Source: an uncultured Bacteroidales bacterium (GTDB taxonomy: Bacteria; Bacteroidota; Bacteroidia; Bacteroidales; Muribaculaceae). From it: a stretch of DNA of 64,000 nucleotides. Below the pieces are notes generated by a model. The model had not been told where the DNA came from. It did no database searches and saw nothing but the letters and a program-made list of their open reading frames with translations. This document shows, in pieces, positions 17,040 to 25,797 of this stretch. Position 1 is the first letter of the stretch; each line of letters begins with the position of its first letter. The position numbers and the translations under genes were made by a program. Where the stretch lies: positions 62,001 to 126,000 of the forward strand of contig CACWNQ010000002.1 of assembly GCA_902762385.1 (NCBI GenBank), given 5' to 3'.

Positions 17040-17543
17040 TTACAGTTCGGCATCGGTCGCTTGCTTTTTTAATTTATCAAGGTTATTGTTTATATAGACT
17101 AGACCTATTCGTTTCCTACCAAAAAGAGTCAAGCATATAGTGCTGGTCCCATCATCAAAAACGACAGACTCCTCGTCGGAAAACAAATAATAATCATCAT
17201 ATTTCTCCTCTAGCTTGTCCTTGAGTGTCTCAAGAACATAAAGCACCTCTGAATAGTTTTTTTCATCATATTTATAGAATTCAATCTTATATAACTTATT
17301 ATTATAAAAACTGAAAGTCATTGCCGACCAATGTGTCCCGGCATAATCAAGTCCACTTTTGGGTTCTATACCCAATATATTTTCACTTACAACAAGAGAT
17401 TCGTAGCCTTTTTTCTTTATAACTTCAGCAACTTGTTGTTTAGAATTTTCGCCTAACGATAAATCCCAAATTTTAGTATTTATCTTTGCGTTGATCGACA
17501 ATGCTATTAAAAGCATTAATGCTAGAGAGATTATCTTTTTCAT
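17040..17543 (-). CDS. secreted hypothetical protein
   Basis: The product is 167 residues with a signal peptide (MKKIISLALM, cleavage near INA at about residue 19). The mature part has mixed alpha/beta character (WDLSLGENSKQQVAEVIKKK, FSFYNNKLYKIEFYKY, LETLKDKLEEKYDDYY) and recalls small periplasmic domains of the SmpA or PepSY sort, but I cannot name the family. It is AT-rich compared with its neighbours and convergent with the upstream operon. Confidence 0.65.
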   Translation of the reverse strand: MKKIISLALMLLIALSINAKINTKIWDLSLGENSKQQVAEVIKKKGYESLVVSENILGIEPKSGLDYAGTHWSAMTFSFYNNKLYKIEFYKYDEKNYSEVLYVLETLKDKLEEKYDDYYLFSDEESVVFDDGTSTICLTLFGRKRIGLVYINNNLDKLKKQATDAEL

Positions 17544-17571
17544 AATTGTATTGATTTAATTCTATTTTTTG

Positions 17572-17579
17572 CAAATATA
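17572..17579 (-). promoter_or_regulatory. Bacteroidota -7 box on the minus strand (TATATTTG)
   Basis: TATATTTG read on the minus strand, 28 nt before the start of the secreted hypothetical gene. Confidence 0.5.
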
Positions 17580-17712
17580 GAAAAATAATTTTTTTTATTC
17601 ATTATTCTGAGGATAATTTGTTCGACTTATTCTTCTCATTTTCAGTTCTATGTTTTTTTAATGTTGCTTTTGCCTTGCGTTTTGGTGCTTCTTTGCTGGA
17701 AAAAACATTATC

Positions 17713-19686
17713 ATGAAAACGCATAATAATTACGATATACAAGCCAGCATTACTGAAAACACCCATAAATTTGATATCGATGAGATGACCCTTGAGCAGA
17801 TTGTCGCTGCCAACGAGGAGCGTAACACTTTGCTCAAAAACTCTCAGCACTACAACCCTATCACCGGTGAAGGTTGCTGTGGGCCGCGTGTGCAACGCAC
17901 TGTGAAAATCGATAACGAAATCGACGGTAATTATTGGATTCCCACGGCAATGGCAACAGAACTCGACAGTGAGCCATGCACCAACCGCTTGCAGTGGGAA
18001 CTGCTTCGCATAAAGCACGACTTTGAATTCTGGTGCGCTACCTGCGTCAACATTCTCGACAAAGTGAGTGGACGCCTGGTGAATCTTATCCTAAACCGTC
18101 CGCAACGACGTGTGCTTCAGGTTCTTGAGGACCAGCGTAACGCCGGCAAGCCACTGCGACTCATAATGCTCAAGGCACGCCAATGGGGCGGCAGCACACT
18201 AGTGCAAATCTACATGGCATGGATTCAAATGGTGCTGAAAACCAACTGGAACAGCCTGATATGCGGTCATCTGCTTCAAACCTCGGCAGCCATTAAGTCA
18301 ATGTATGAACGCGCGTTACGCAACTATCCCAAGCATCTCACTGTCGATGGCAAGAAACCCACTCTGCTCGCGTTTGAGGGCAGTCGCCATGTGCGCCAGC
18401 TCAGCGGCAGCGAGTCGCTTGTGATTAGTGGTTCGGCACGCAGCCAGGACTCGGTGCGTGGCTACGACATTAAGATGGCACACCTCACCGAGGTCGCCTT
18501 CTGGCCCACTACCCTATTGTACTCCCCCGATGAAGTGATACGCTCCATAGGCGGTACCATTCCACTCGAACCTCTTACCATGCTCGTGCTTGAGTCAACT
18601 GCCAACGGTGTGGGCAACTATTTCCACGAGGAATGGATTCGCTCAAAGTCGGGGCAGAGCGACAAGGAGGCCGTGTTTGTGCCATGGTATGAAATAGAGA
18701 TTTATCGCCTCTATGTTGCCAGTGTAGAGCAACTGGTGAGCGAGATGGACGACTACGAGAAGTGGCTATGGCAAGACTGCCACTGCACCCTTGAGATGAT
18801 AAACTGGTATCACCACAAGCGCCGCGAGTATCCTAACCACAGCATGATGGCTGCCGAGTTTCCCACCACCGACATTGAAGCCTTCACCAGTACCTCGACC
18901 AATGTGTTCACCACGCAAATGGTAGAACGCATGCGCCATGCCACCACTATGCCCGTAAAGCGAGGCGACATCGTAGCACGAGGCATGAAGTCGCTCGATG
19001 GACTGAACTTCGTGGAAAGTGAAAACGGACCTCTCGAAATGTGGAAATGGCCCGAAAACAACACCCCACGCAACCGCTACATTGTGGCTGTCGACGTGGG
19101 AGGGAGCACTCAGGGCTCCGACTGGTCGGTAATTGCAGTGCTGGACCGTCATCTAGGCGAGGAAAACCTCGACAGCAAGCGCCCCGAGGTAGTGGCACAG
19201 TGGCGCGGACACATCCACCACGACCACCTGGCATGGAAGGCGGCGCAGATAGCGCGTTACTACAACAACGCCTTGCTAGTGATTGAGAGCAACTCCATCG
19301 AGAGCCAGGGCGAGGTGGGCGAACTCATATTCAAGCAGATAATGGCAGTGTACAATAATGTGTACCGACGTAAGGACAGCAAAAACGGTGAGTTCAAACC
19401 AGGTTTCCAAACCAACCGTAAGACCAAGACAAGCGCCATCTACAACCTCATTGCCTATGTGCGCGACGGTTCCTACATTGAACGCGACAAGAAAGCAGTT
19501 GATGAAATGGCATGCTACGAACTCAAACCCGATGGAAAGGGCTACGGAGCAAGACGAGGCAAGCACGACGACATTCTCATGACACGAGCCATTGCAATGA
19601 TGATAATCGAGGAAATGCGACTCACCAGTGGACACTCACGAGCCATTAACCCCGACTTTTTTGTCAAGAAAGGAAGTCTTTTTTGA
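17713..19686 (+). CDS. phage terminase large subunit-like protein, isolated
   Basis: The 657-residue protein has the two parts of a DNA-packaging motor. The ATPase part has LKARQWGGST (Walker A, about residues 153-162) and DIKMAHLTEVAFWP (Walker B with catalytic Glu near 259). The nuclease part has YIVAVDVGGSTQGSDWSVIA (first Asp near 461), ESNSIES and KHDDILMTRAIAM, matching an RNase H-like resolvase fold. The first 120 residues are not recognised. No portal, capsid, small terminase or integrase gene is near. Codon use resembles the host genes, so this may be an old domesticated phage gene rather than a recent remnant. Confidence 0.8.
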   Translation: MKTHNNYDIQASITENTHKFDIDEMTLEQIVAANEERNTLLKNSQHYNPITGEGCCGPRVQRTVKIDNEIDGNYWIPTAMATELDSEPCTNRLQWELLRIKHDFEFWCATCVNILDKVSGRLVNLILNRPQRRVLQVLEDQRNAGKPLRLIMLKARQWGGSTLVQIYMAWIQMVLKTNWNSLICGHLLQTSAAIKSMYERALRNYPKHLTVDGKKPTLLAFEGSRHVRQLSGSESLVISGSARSQDSVRGYDIKMAHLTEVAFWPTTLLYSPDEVIRSIGGTIPLEPLTMLVLESTANGVGNYFHEEWIRSKSGQSDKEAVFVPWYEIEIYRLYVASVEQLVSEMDDYEKWLWQDCHCTLEMINWYHHKRREYPNHSMMAAEFPTTDIEAFTSTSTNVFTTQMVERMRHATTMPVKRGDIVARGMKSLDGLNFVESENGPLEMWKWPENNTPRNRYIVAVDVGGSTQGSDWSVIAVLDRHLGEENLDSKRPEVVAQWRGHIHHDHLAWKAAQIARYYNNALLVIESNSIESQGEVGELIFKQIMAVYNNVYRRKDSKNGEFKPGFQTNRKTKTSAIYNLIAYVRDGSYIERDKKAVDEMACYELKPDGKGYGARRGKHDDILMTRAIAMMIIEEMRLTSGHSRAINPDFFVKKGSLF

Positions 19687-19691
19687 GATTA

Positions 19692-20297
19692 TTACCTATC
19701 AATCGATGGCTTAAGCAACATCTCAAAAATGCCACGCTCAACGATGCGGTAGTGAGGTTTATAGGCAGCATTGTATTGCAGGCTGTGATGCACCGCCTGC
19801 TTCTTGATACTAGCCTCGCGCAGCATGTCGCGCTCACTGGCACCAAAGCCAAGCTTCATCTGGTCGATTACCTCGACAATGGCATTCCATTTTGTCTCCC
19901 AATCGATAGCAGGTTCCTGACGTGCCGCAGCACTGTCGATAAAGGCTTGAAGCAATTCATCGGCAGTTATGAGACCATCAGTAACAGCCTTAAGATAAAC
20001 CCTCACATAGTTGCCGTCGACCCCTATAGGCTCATAGTATAGATGCCCCACCTGATCATTGCAGTGAGCGAGCTCATAGTCAAGATAGTTGCGCACAGCA
20101 GCAGTGTCGGTAATCATGTGCTCAGGCCCAAAATGCTCCTGATAGAACGCCTTATACACATCTTGAAGCGTCGACTCAGGATACACCGCCAGTTGCCGTT
20201 CAATAGCCATTCTAAGCGTCATCTTGTCAATATCCTGAGCACTCGACATAAAAATGCCCATTGCCATTATTAGTATTGTGATAATAGATTTCATCAT
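19692..20297 (-). CDS. secreted hypothetical protein after rimO
   Basis: The 201-residue product has a signal peptide (MMKSIITILIMAMG, cleavage near SAQ at about residue 20) and a mostly helical mature domain with FYQEHFGPEHMITDTAAVRN, then YYEPIGVDGNYVRVYLKAV. I do not recognise a named family. The start codon overlaps the rimO stop (ATGA arrangement), so it is probably translated by coupling to rimO. Confidence 0.7.
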   Translation of the reverse strand: MMKSIITILIMAMGIFMSSAQDIDKMTLRMAIERQLAVYPESTLQDVYKAFYQEHFGPEHMITDTAAVRNYLDYELAHCNDQVGHLYYEPIGVDGNYVRVYLKAVTDGLITADELLQAFIDSAAARQEPAIDWETKWNAIVEVIDQMKLGFGASERDMLREASIKKQAVHHSLQYNAAYKPHYRIVERGIFEMLLKPSIDR

Positions 20298-21586
20298 ATC
20301 GTTGCCATGAGCTCGAAGGGGAGAGCGCTGGTAATATGGGCATTGTAGAAGTTGCCAGTAATGAGGGGTGTAGTCTTGGTAATGAGTACTTCAGGATCTA
20401 CCTCGGGTGAGTCATATTGGGTGCGGCCCACATAGTATTCTTCCTCCTCGCGATCGATAATCACACGCTGGGTAGTGCCTACCTTACTCTCCTGAATCTC
20501 CATCGATATTTCTTCTTGCAGATTCATAAGAGCCTCAAGACGAGCCTGTTTTACATCTTGTGGAATGTCGTCGTTCAGGTTATTGGCAGCCCAAGTGCCA
20601 GTTTCCTCGCTATAGGCAAAGGCTCCCATGCGCTCAAATCGTGCCTCACGCACAAAATTCATCAACTCGTCGAATTCCTTGTCGCCCTCGCCGGGGAAAC
20701 CCACCATAAGGGTGGTGCGCAAGTGCAATCCAGGCACCTCGCTACGCATTCGCTCAATGAGTCGCAACGTCTCATCGCGAGTAATGTGGCGACGCATGTT
20801 GGCGAGTACTTTATCGCTTATGTGCTGCAGGGCTATGTCGAGATAGTTGCACACATTGTCGTGCTGAGCCATCACTGGCATGATATCCCATGGGAACTGA
20901 GTGGGATAGGCATAGTGCAGACGAATCCACTCCACACCGTCGATAGCAGCCATCTGCTCAACCAGTTCAGGCAACATCATTTTGCCATAGAGGTCAAGAC
21001 CATAGCTCGACAGGTCCTGAGCAATGACATTAAATTCCTTGACACCACGTGATACGAGATTGCGAGTCTCATCAAGCAACTGCTCAATGGGCACACTCTT
21101 GTGACGCCCAGTGATGAGTGGAATGGCGCAGAAGGCACAAAAGCGGTTACAGCCCTCTGATATCTTCATGTAGGCATAGTGTGGTGGAGTGGTGAGAATG
21201 CGGTCACTAGCCAGGTCATCGCGGTAACTCTTACCAAGGTCGGCAAGCATCTGCTTCCAGTTGAACTTGCCGTAAAACCTATCAACCTCGGGCATTTCCT
21301 CGGTGAGTTCAGCAAGAAAACGCTCGCTCAAGCATCCCATCACCATGAGGCGCCCTATGCGACCTTGCCGTTTAGCCTCACCAAGCTCGAGAATGGTGTT
21401 AATCGATTCCTCCTGGGCATCTTGAATAAAGCCACATGTGTTAACAACCACTATCTCACCATTCACACGGCTGGGGTTGTGCTCAACCGTGTAGCCAGCA
21501 GCATGCAACTGACGAATAAGGTGCTCTGAATCAACCAGATTCTTAGAGCACCCAAGGGATATAATATCAACTTTGTTTTTTCTCAT
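20294..21586 (-). CDS. rimO: ribosomal protein S12 methylthiotransferase
   Basis: RimO adds a methylthio group to an Asp of ribosomal protein S12. The N-terminal UPF0004 domain has three cluster cysteines (C13 in LGCSKNLVDSE, C51 in NTCGFI, C85 in MGCLSE). The radical SAM core has C146-x3-C150-x2-C153 (CNRFCAFC), and the C-terminal TRAM domain is visible as VIIDREEEEYYVGRTQYDSP. The CSKNLVDSE signature separates RimO from MiaB (which has CQMN). It lies between ftsY and a secreted protein in a minus-strand operon. Confidence 0.96.
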   Translation of the reverse strand: MRKNKVDIISLGCSKNLVDSEHLIRQLHAAGYTVEHNPSRVNGEIVVVNTCGFIQDAQEESINTILELGEAKRQGRIGRLMVMGCLSERFLAELTEEMPEVDRFYGKFNWKQMLADLGKSYRDDLASDRILTTPPHYAYMKISEGCNRFCAFCAIPLITGRHKSVPIEQLLDETRNLVSRGVKEFNVIAQDLSSYGLDLYGKMMLPELVEQMAAIDGVEWIRLHYAYPTQFPWDIMPVMAQHDNVCNYLDIALQHISDKVLANMRRHITRDETLRLIERMRSEVPGLHLRTTLMVGFPGEGDKEFDELMNFVREARFERMGAFAYSEETGTWAANNLNDDIPQDVKQARLEALMNLQEEISMEIQESKVGTTQRVIIDREEEEYYVGRTQYDSPEVDPEVLITKTTPLITGNFYNAHITSALPFELMATI

Positions 21587-21632
21587 AGTTTTATCTAGAA
21601 CCTCTAGATTTTCTAGAATTTCTAGTAAAAAA

Positions 21633-22586
21633 TTACTTGCCGAAGAGGGATTTTACGAATTCTTCTTTGCGGAAGATTTGGAGGTCTTCCATGCGCTCGC
21701 CTAGGCCAATGTACTTCACTGGAATGTGGAACTGATCGCTGATGCCAATCACCACACCACCCTTGGCCGTGCCGTCGAGTTTTGTAACTGCTAGGGCATT
21801 AACCTCGGTGGCAGCCACAAACTGCTTGGCCTGCTCAAATGCATTTTGTCCAGTAGAACCGTCAAGCACCAGCAACACCTCGTTGGGAGCATCGGGCAAC
21901 ACTTTCTTCATTGTGTTCTTAATCTTGGTGAGCTGATTCATTAGGCTCACATTGTTGTGTAAGCGGCCAGCGGTGTCGATTATCACCACATCGGCATTCT
22001 GAGCCTTGGCGCTAGCCACAGTGTCGTAGGCTACCGAAGCAGGGTCGGTACCCATCTTGTGCTTGATTACAGGCACACCCACACGCTCGCCCCAAATTTC
22101 GAGTTGCTCATCGGCGGCAGCGCGATAGGTATCGGCAGCACCCAACACCACCTTGTTGCCAGCCTGAGTGAACTGATAAGCCAGTTTACCTATGGTCGTT
22201 GTCTTACCAACACCGTTCACACCCACCACCATGATGACATAAGGTTTCTTGTCCTCGTCGATGGTAAAGTCCTCACGATTAGCATTATCGTTGTCGGCAA
22301 GCAATTGAGTTATTTCATCGCACAGCATGTCGTTCAACTCCTCGGTCGAGGCATATTTGTCGCGAGCCACACGCTCCTGAATGCGGTCAAGAATCTTGAG
22401 AGTGGTGTCGACACCCACATCGCTGGTTACGAACACCTCTTCAAGGTTGTCGAGCACCTCATCGTCGATTTTCGACTTGCCTGCAACCGCCTTCTTGAGT
22501 TTAGTGAACAATCCTTCTTTAGTCTTGTTCAATCCACTATCGAGTGTCTCTTTTTTCTCTTTGCTGAAAAACTTAAAAAAAGCCAT
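21633..22586 (-). CDS. ftsY: signal recognition particle receptor FtsY
   Basis: FtsY is the membrane-linked GTPase that receives SRP-ribosome complexes for protein insertion. The NG domain shows GVNGVGKTTT (P-loop, near residue 122), DTYRAAADEQLE, DTAGR, TKLDGTAKGG and a final GLGERMEDLQIF. Only a short charged A-region of about 30 residues precedes it, as is usual in Bacteroidota. It is 317 residues long and lies in the mtnN-luxS-ftsY-rimO run. Confidence 0.96.
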   Translation of the reverse strand: MAFFKFFSKEKKETLDSGLNKTKEGLFTKLKKAVAGKSKIDDEVLDNLEEVFVTSDVGVDTTLKILDRIQERVARDKYASTEELNDMLCDEITQLLADNDNANREDFTIDEDKKPYVIMVVGVNGVGKTTTIGKLAYQFTQAGNKVVLGAADTYRAAADEQLEIWGERVGVPVIKHKMGTDPASVAYDTVASAKAQNADVVIIDTAGRLHNNVSLMNQLTKIKNTMKKVLPDAPNEVLLVLDGSTGQNAFEQAKQFVAATEVNALAVTKLDGTAKGGVVIGISDQFHIPVKYIGLGERMEDLQIFRKEEFVKSLFGK

Positions 22587-22674
22587 CTTGTTACGTTTAT
22601 CGTTGTTCGTTTTATCGTTTATTGAAGATAGTGCTGAATTAATAATACACTATCAACTATAACTTATTACATTA

Positions 22675-23157
22675 CTATTCAGGATAATTCAGATTCTCGT
22701 GACGCATGTCGTTGAGCACCTCAACGAGGAATTTGCGAGCCTCCCATTTTGCCATGGGCAGGTTGTTGAGCATGTAGTTGCCACACTCAGTTGCAGTAGC
22801 GCCAGGAATATCGCCATCATAGTCGGCAATGAAACTGAAAAGTTCCTGCATCAAAGCCACAATATCTTTCGACTCCATGTCGCCCTGCATAAGCAAATAA
22901 TTTCCTGTGCAGCATCCCATTGGACCCCAATATACTACCTTGCTGCCCCACACAGGATGATTGCGCAGGTAGGTAGCTGCCAAGTGCTCGATAGTGTGCA
23001 ACGCACTCTGGCTCACTGCCGGCTCACGGTTGGGCAGCTTCATGCGTATGTCGAAGGTGGTTATAACCCCTCCACCCTCAATTTTATCTTTGCGCGAAAC
23101 ATATATGCCACGCAGCAATCTAGTGTGGTCGATAGTAAAACTTGCAATTTTTTCCAT
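22675..23157 (-). CDS. luxS: S-ribosylhomocysteine lyase (AI-2 synthase)
   Basis: LuxS splits S-ribosylhomocysteine into homocysteine and DPD, the precursor of autoinducer-2. The metal site H54-TIE-H58 (HTIEHL) and a later Cys in TECGNY are present, together with R38 (FDIRMKLPN), E57 and the catalytic Cys in GPMGCCTGNY. In most LuxS proteins the residue after the catalytic Cys is Arg; here it is a second Cys. It starts 10 nt after mtnN, the enzyme that makes its substrate. Confidence 0.95.
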   Translation of the reverse strand: MEKIASFTIDHTRLLRGIYVSRKDKIEGGGVITTFDIRMKLPNREPAVSQSALHTIEHLAATYLRNHPVWGSKVVYWGPMGCCTGNYLLMQGDMESKDIVALMQELFSFIADYDGDIPGATATECGNYMLNNLPMAKWEARKFLVEVLNDMRHENLNYPE

Positions 23158-23167
23158 AGAATAAATA

Positions 23168-23857
23168 TTATTTTAACTTGTGTAGCAACTCCTTAATCAT
23201 TGCCAGAGTGTGGGCGGGTGCATCAACCCAGAAATCACTGTACTGTTGTGAGTTGTCATGACTTGCACCTGGTGAGTCGCTGATGACACGCATGCTCACA
23301 AACGGTGTTTTGCGCACATAGCAGGTTTGAGCAATGGCGCCGCTCTCCATGTCGACTGCAATGGCCTGTGGAAAATGCTCCATAATAGCGTCGATTTGCT
23401 CCATCTTGAAGATAAACTGGTCGCCGCTCACGATAAGACCACAATGCACATGCTCATTCTCCTCAATCATTGAAATAACACGCTCGTCACCGTCGAAGTA
23501 GAGTGGCAATCCCTGCACCTGACCATAGCTAGTAGAGTCGTCGAAACCACCACACCACACGTCGTGATAGCACACCTGACTACCCACAACAAGATCCATT
23601 ATATTCACACTCTTATTCACGCCACCGGCAACACCAGTGTTGATAATAAGCTGTGGATTATAATTGTCGATCATGGTAACGGTTCCAATGGCAGCATTAA
23701 CCTTACCTATTCCGCACTGCATGGCAGCAATCTTGTGGTGACCTATGTTACCACAATAAAACTTGATGCCACTGCTTTCGCTCACTCGCATGTTTTCGAG
23801 CATGGGCTTGAGCAACTCCAGCTCCTTGCTCATTGCTACAATTATTCCTATTCTCAT
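23168..23857 (-). CDS. mtnN: 5'-methylthioadenosine/S-adenosylhomocysteine nucleosidase
   Basis: The enzyme removes adenine from SAH and MTA. Typical segments are IIVAMSKELELL (catalytic Glu), NTGVAGG, AVDMESGAIAQ and RVISDSPGASH (catalytic Asp). The length of 229 fits the family. It heads the minus-strand operon mtnN-luxS-ftsY-rimO and has a well-formed promoter just upstream. Confidence 0.95.
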   Translation of the reverse strand: MRIGIIVAMSKELELLKPMLENMRVSESSGIKFYCGNIGHHKIAAMQCGIGKVNAAIGTVTMIDNYNPQLIINTGVAGGVNKSVNIMDLVVGSQVCYHDVWCGGFDDSTSYGQVQGLPLYFDGDERVISMIEENEHVHCGLIVSGDQFIFKMEQIDAIMEHFPQAIAVDMESGAIAQTCYVRKTPFVSMRVISDSPGASHDNSQQYSDFWVDAPAHTLAMIKELLHKLK

Positions 23858-23877
23858 AGATAAAACATTTTAAACTA

Positions 23878-23908
23878 CAAAATTAGTGAAAAAATTATAC
23901 CTTAGCAA
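23878..23908 (-). promoter_or_regulatory. full Bacteroidota promoter for mtnN-luxS
   Basis: On the minus strand TTG (23908-23906), a 20-nt spacer and TAATTTTG (23885-23878) match the consensus -33/-7 arrangement, 20 nt before the mtnN start. Confidence 0.8.
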
Positions 23909-23926
23909 ATTGCCCGACAATTTCTA

Positions 23927-24367
23927 TTACAAAAAGTGCATTATTGCCATAATTGCTAAGCCCACTAACACTATTGCAATAATTAATTTGTAGATTGAGC
24001 GGTTAATGCGTCGCTCGAGTTGAAGGTGCAATTCCTCGAGACTATCAATATTGCCAGCCATGCAATCGCCGGCAATTATCTTGAGTCGCTTGTCATTATA
24101 TCCCACGCGGTCGATGACTTTAAAGATAATGTCACCCCAGTCTTTTATATTTTGCTGTTCATTATCACTGGCACTGAACACTTCTACACTCTTGTAATCA
24201 GGTGTGAAAACAATTGATTTGGCCGTTAGTTGTCCATTTTTCATGTCATCGCCACTATCCCTCATTTCAATGAGTTGCTCAACAAGAGGATGTAGCAATT
24301 TATACAAAACACGTGGAGAAACTTTTTCTCCACGTGAAAGTATAGTTTCTAATGAAATATAATTCAT
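23927..24367 (-). CDS. tail-anchored protein with degenerate protein-kinase C-lobe features
   Basis: The 146-residue protein ends in a single membrane helix (about 125-144), so it is probably tail-anchored with a cytosolic domain. The soluble part follows the order of a kinase C-lobe: LYKLLHPLVEQLIEMRDSG (helix E), NGQLTAKSIVFTPD (catalytic loop position, but no HRD), NIKDWGDIIFKVIDR (helix F-like), and CMAGNIDSLEELHLQLERR (final helices). No Gly-rich loop, VAIK Lys or DFG is present, so it would be a pseudokinase fragment; this reading is inference. Its ATG overlaps the upstream stop by one base (TAATG), so it is coupled to the zinc-ribbon protein. Confidence 0.6.
   Translation of the reverse strand: MNYISLETILSRGEKVSPRVLYKLLHPLVEQLIEMRDSGDDMKNGQLTAKSIVFTPDYKSVEVFSASDNEQQNIKDWGDIIFKVIDRVGYNDKRLKIIAGDCMAGNIDSLEELHLQLERRINRSIYKLIIAIVLVGLAIMAIMHFL
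24310..24336. repeat. 27-bp inverted repeat with two CACGTG ends
   Basis: CACGTGGAGAAA, a 3-nt loop and its exact complement lie inside the kinase-like gene. The right arm reads CCACGTGAAA, part of the parS core. It could be a coincidence of codons (KVSPR region) or a binding site. Confidence 0.5.
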
Positions 24368-25695
24368 TATTCAGTTTTCTTTGGTTCCTCAGCCTTGGCA
24401 GGAGCCGATGACTTCTGGCCATTGTTGAGGTTCACCTGCTCACGACTACCATCGGCCTTGCGAATGTTGAGGATTCCCTTCTCGGTGTCCTCAAAACCGA
24501 TAGCCTCGGCACCACCCTGATGAATCTTGGTGTTCTTGCCTGTGCTACGGTCGTAGCGCACAACGCTACCATCTTTTAAGCGGAATACCTTGTAGTTGCC
24601 AGCCTGCTTGGTCTCGACAATGTCGTCCTTGCTGAACATGGGCGTGTCTTTGTCTTTCTCCTCGCCCACTGCACTCGATGCAGCAGGATTTGCCGACTGC
24701 TCACTACTTGCCTCCTCACTTCTCGCCTCTTCTCTAGGAGCAGTTTGCTCGGGCTGAGCCTTTTGTTCCTCGGGCTTATTCTCTTTTTGCTCAGCTCTTT
24801 CATCGCCAGTCTTAAGACTTAAAATGCGAATGAAGTTGCGAGCCTGCTCATTCATCCATTTCACAGTCTCAGACGAACCAGAAGCGGGATTGCAAAGTAT
24901 TGACTGCTCGCCATTGATGTTCTCAAACTGGCCTTCATAGGTTGCCGAAGTGATGTTTCTCGACTCTACGTCGTAGAGATTGAGCACCACGCTGGCTCTG
25001 TTGTTGATTTCACCCTTTGGAATACTCAAATAGGCGTAGAAGAAATATTTCTTTCCACCTATTTCAGGTGCTTGAGGAATCATGTCGATGCCAGCCTTGA
25101 GCTTGTTTTGATCAAACGAAATTTCCCTTCCGCTAGTCGACACCTGCTTAATGTGCTCAGGATCAATATTCCACTTTTCACCATTCTGGGTGAGTTCATA
25201 CAGTTTATAGAACGAGTCATCGCCCTTATTTGACAACTGAGTAATACCTATAATTTTATCGTTAGTGCCAGGCTCGCTACCTGCAATGCGCATTGCATAA
25301 ACTATGGTTGCACCATCGCCCACATAATTATTCTCGTTCAATGCTCTCGACAAGGCATCGGCGGCTGCACTGTTGCTGTTATCAACAATGCTAACTGGCT
25401 GAGCTTCTTCTTTATTATTATTACCGCTGAAGTAGAGCTTATTGATTGCAAATATAGCAAGGAATGCAAGCACAAGAATGCCAATTACTACATAAGCAGT
25501 AATTTTATTGTTTTTTCCTTGGTTATAACCTCCCCTGTCGTCACGGTCCCGACCACGTGGTCGGTCATCGTCACTCCAGTCTTCATAATCACGGCGATAG
25601 TTATTTTCTTTCATTTCAATGCGACTACCACATCTGTTGCAAAATGCTGAGTCGTCGGGTAAAGTATTACCACAATTTGGACATTTAATACTCAT
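24367..25695 (-). CDS. zinc-ribbon membrane protein, unknown function
   Basis: The protein starts with MSIKCPNCGNTLPDDSAFCN and RCG, a four-Cys zinc ribbon (C5, C8, C19, C22). A charged linker rich in Arg and Asp follows, then one membrane helix (about 63-85), then an exported domain with KYFFYAYLSIPKGEINNRAS and a Glu/Ala/Gln-rich stretch. The C-terminus has two SH3-like strand pairs (YKVFRLKDGSVVRYDRSTGK). The ATG at 25695 follows the promoter; a longer frame to 25764 runs through the -7 box and is rejected. It forms a coupled pair with the kinase-like gene, which suggests a membrane signalling pair (inference). Confidence 0.7.
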   Translation of the reverse strand: MSIKCPNCGNTLPDDSAFCNRCGSRIEMKENNYRRDYEDWSDDDRPRGRDRDDRGGYNQGKNNKITAYVVIGILVLAFLAIFAINKLYFSGNNNKEEAQPVSIVDNSNSAAADALSRALNENNYVGDGATIVYAMRIAGSEPGTNDKIIGITQLSNKGDDSFYKLYELTQNGEKWNIDPEHIKQVSTSGREISFDQNKLKAGIDMIPQAPEIGGKKYFFYAYLSIPKGEINNRASVVLNLYDVESRNITSATYEGQFENINGEQSILCNPASGSSETVKWMNEQARNFIRILSLKTGDERAEQKENKPEEQKAQPEQTAPREEARSEEASSEQSANPAASSAVGEEKDKDTPMFSKDDIVETKQAGNYKVFRLKDGSVVRYDRSTGKNTKIHQGGAEAIGFEDTEKGILNIRKADGSREQVNLNNGQKSSAPAKAEEPKKTE

Positions 25696-25734
25696 AATGA
25701 ATATAAATTTATTTAATTCTCGTTTAACTTTGTG

Positions 25735-25764
25735 CAAAGTTAATGCAACTATCAATAATTTCAA
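25735..25764 (-). promoter_or_regulatory. full Bacteroidota promoter for the zinc-ribbon operon
   Basis: On the minus strand TTG (25764-25762), a 19-nt spacer and TAACTTTG (25742-25735), 40 nt before the start codon. Confidence 0.75.
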
Positions 25765-25797
25765 AATTAATATTCACTTTTTTTATTAAAGGTATAT

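Noticed and set aside
17602-18018. 138-codon minus-strand frame over the terminase start
   Set aside because: Overlaps the start of the terminase-like gene and has no family signature; its Lys-rich end arises from AT-rich gap sequence.
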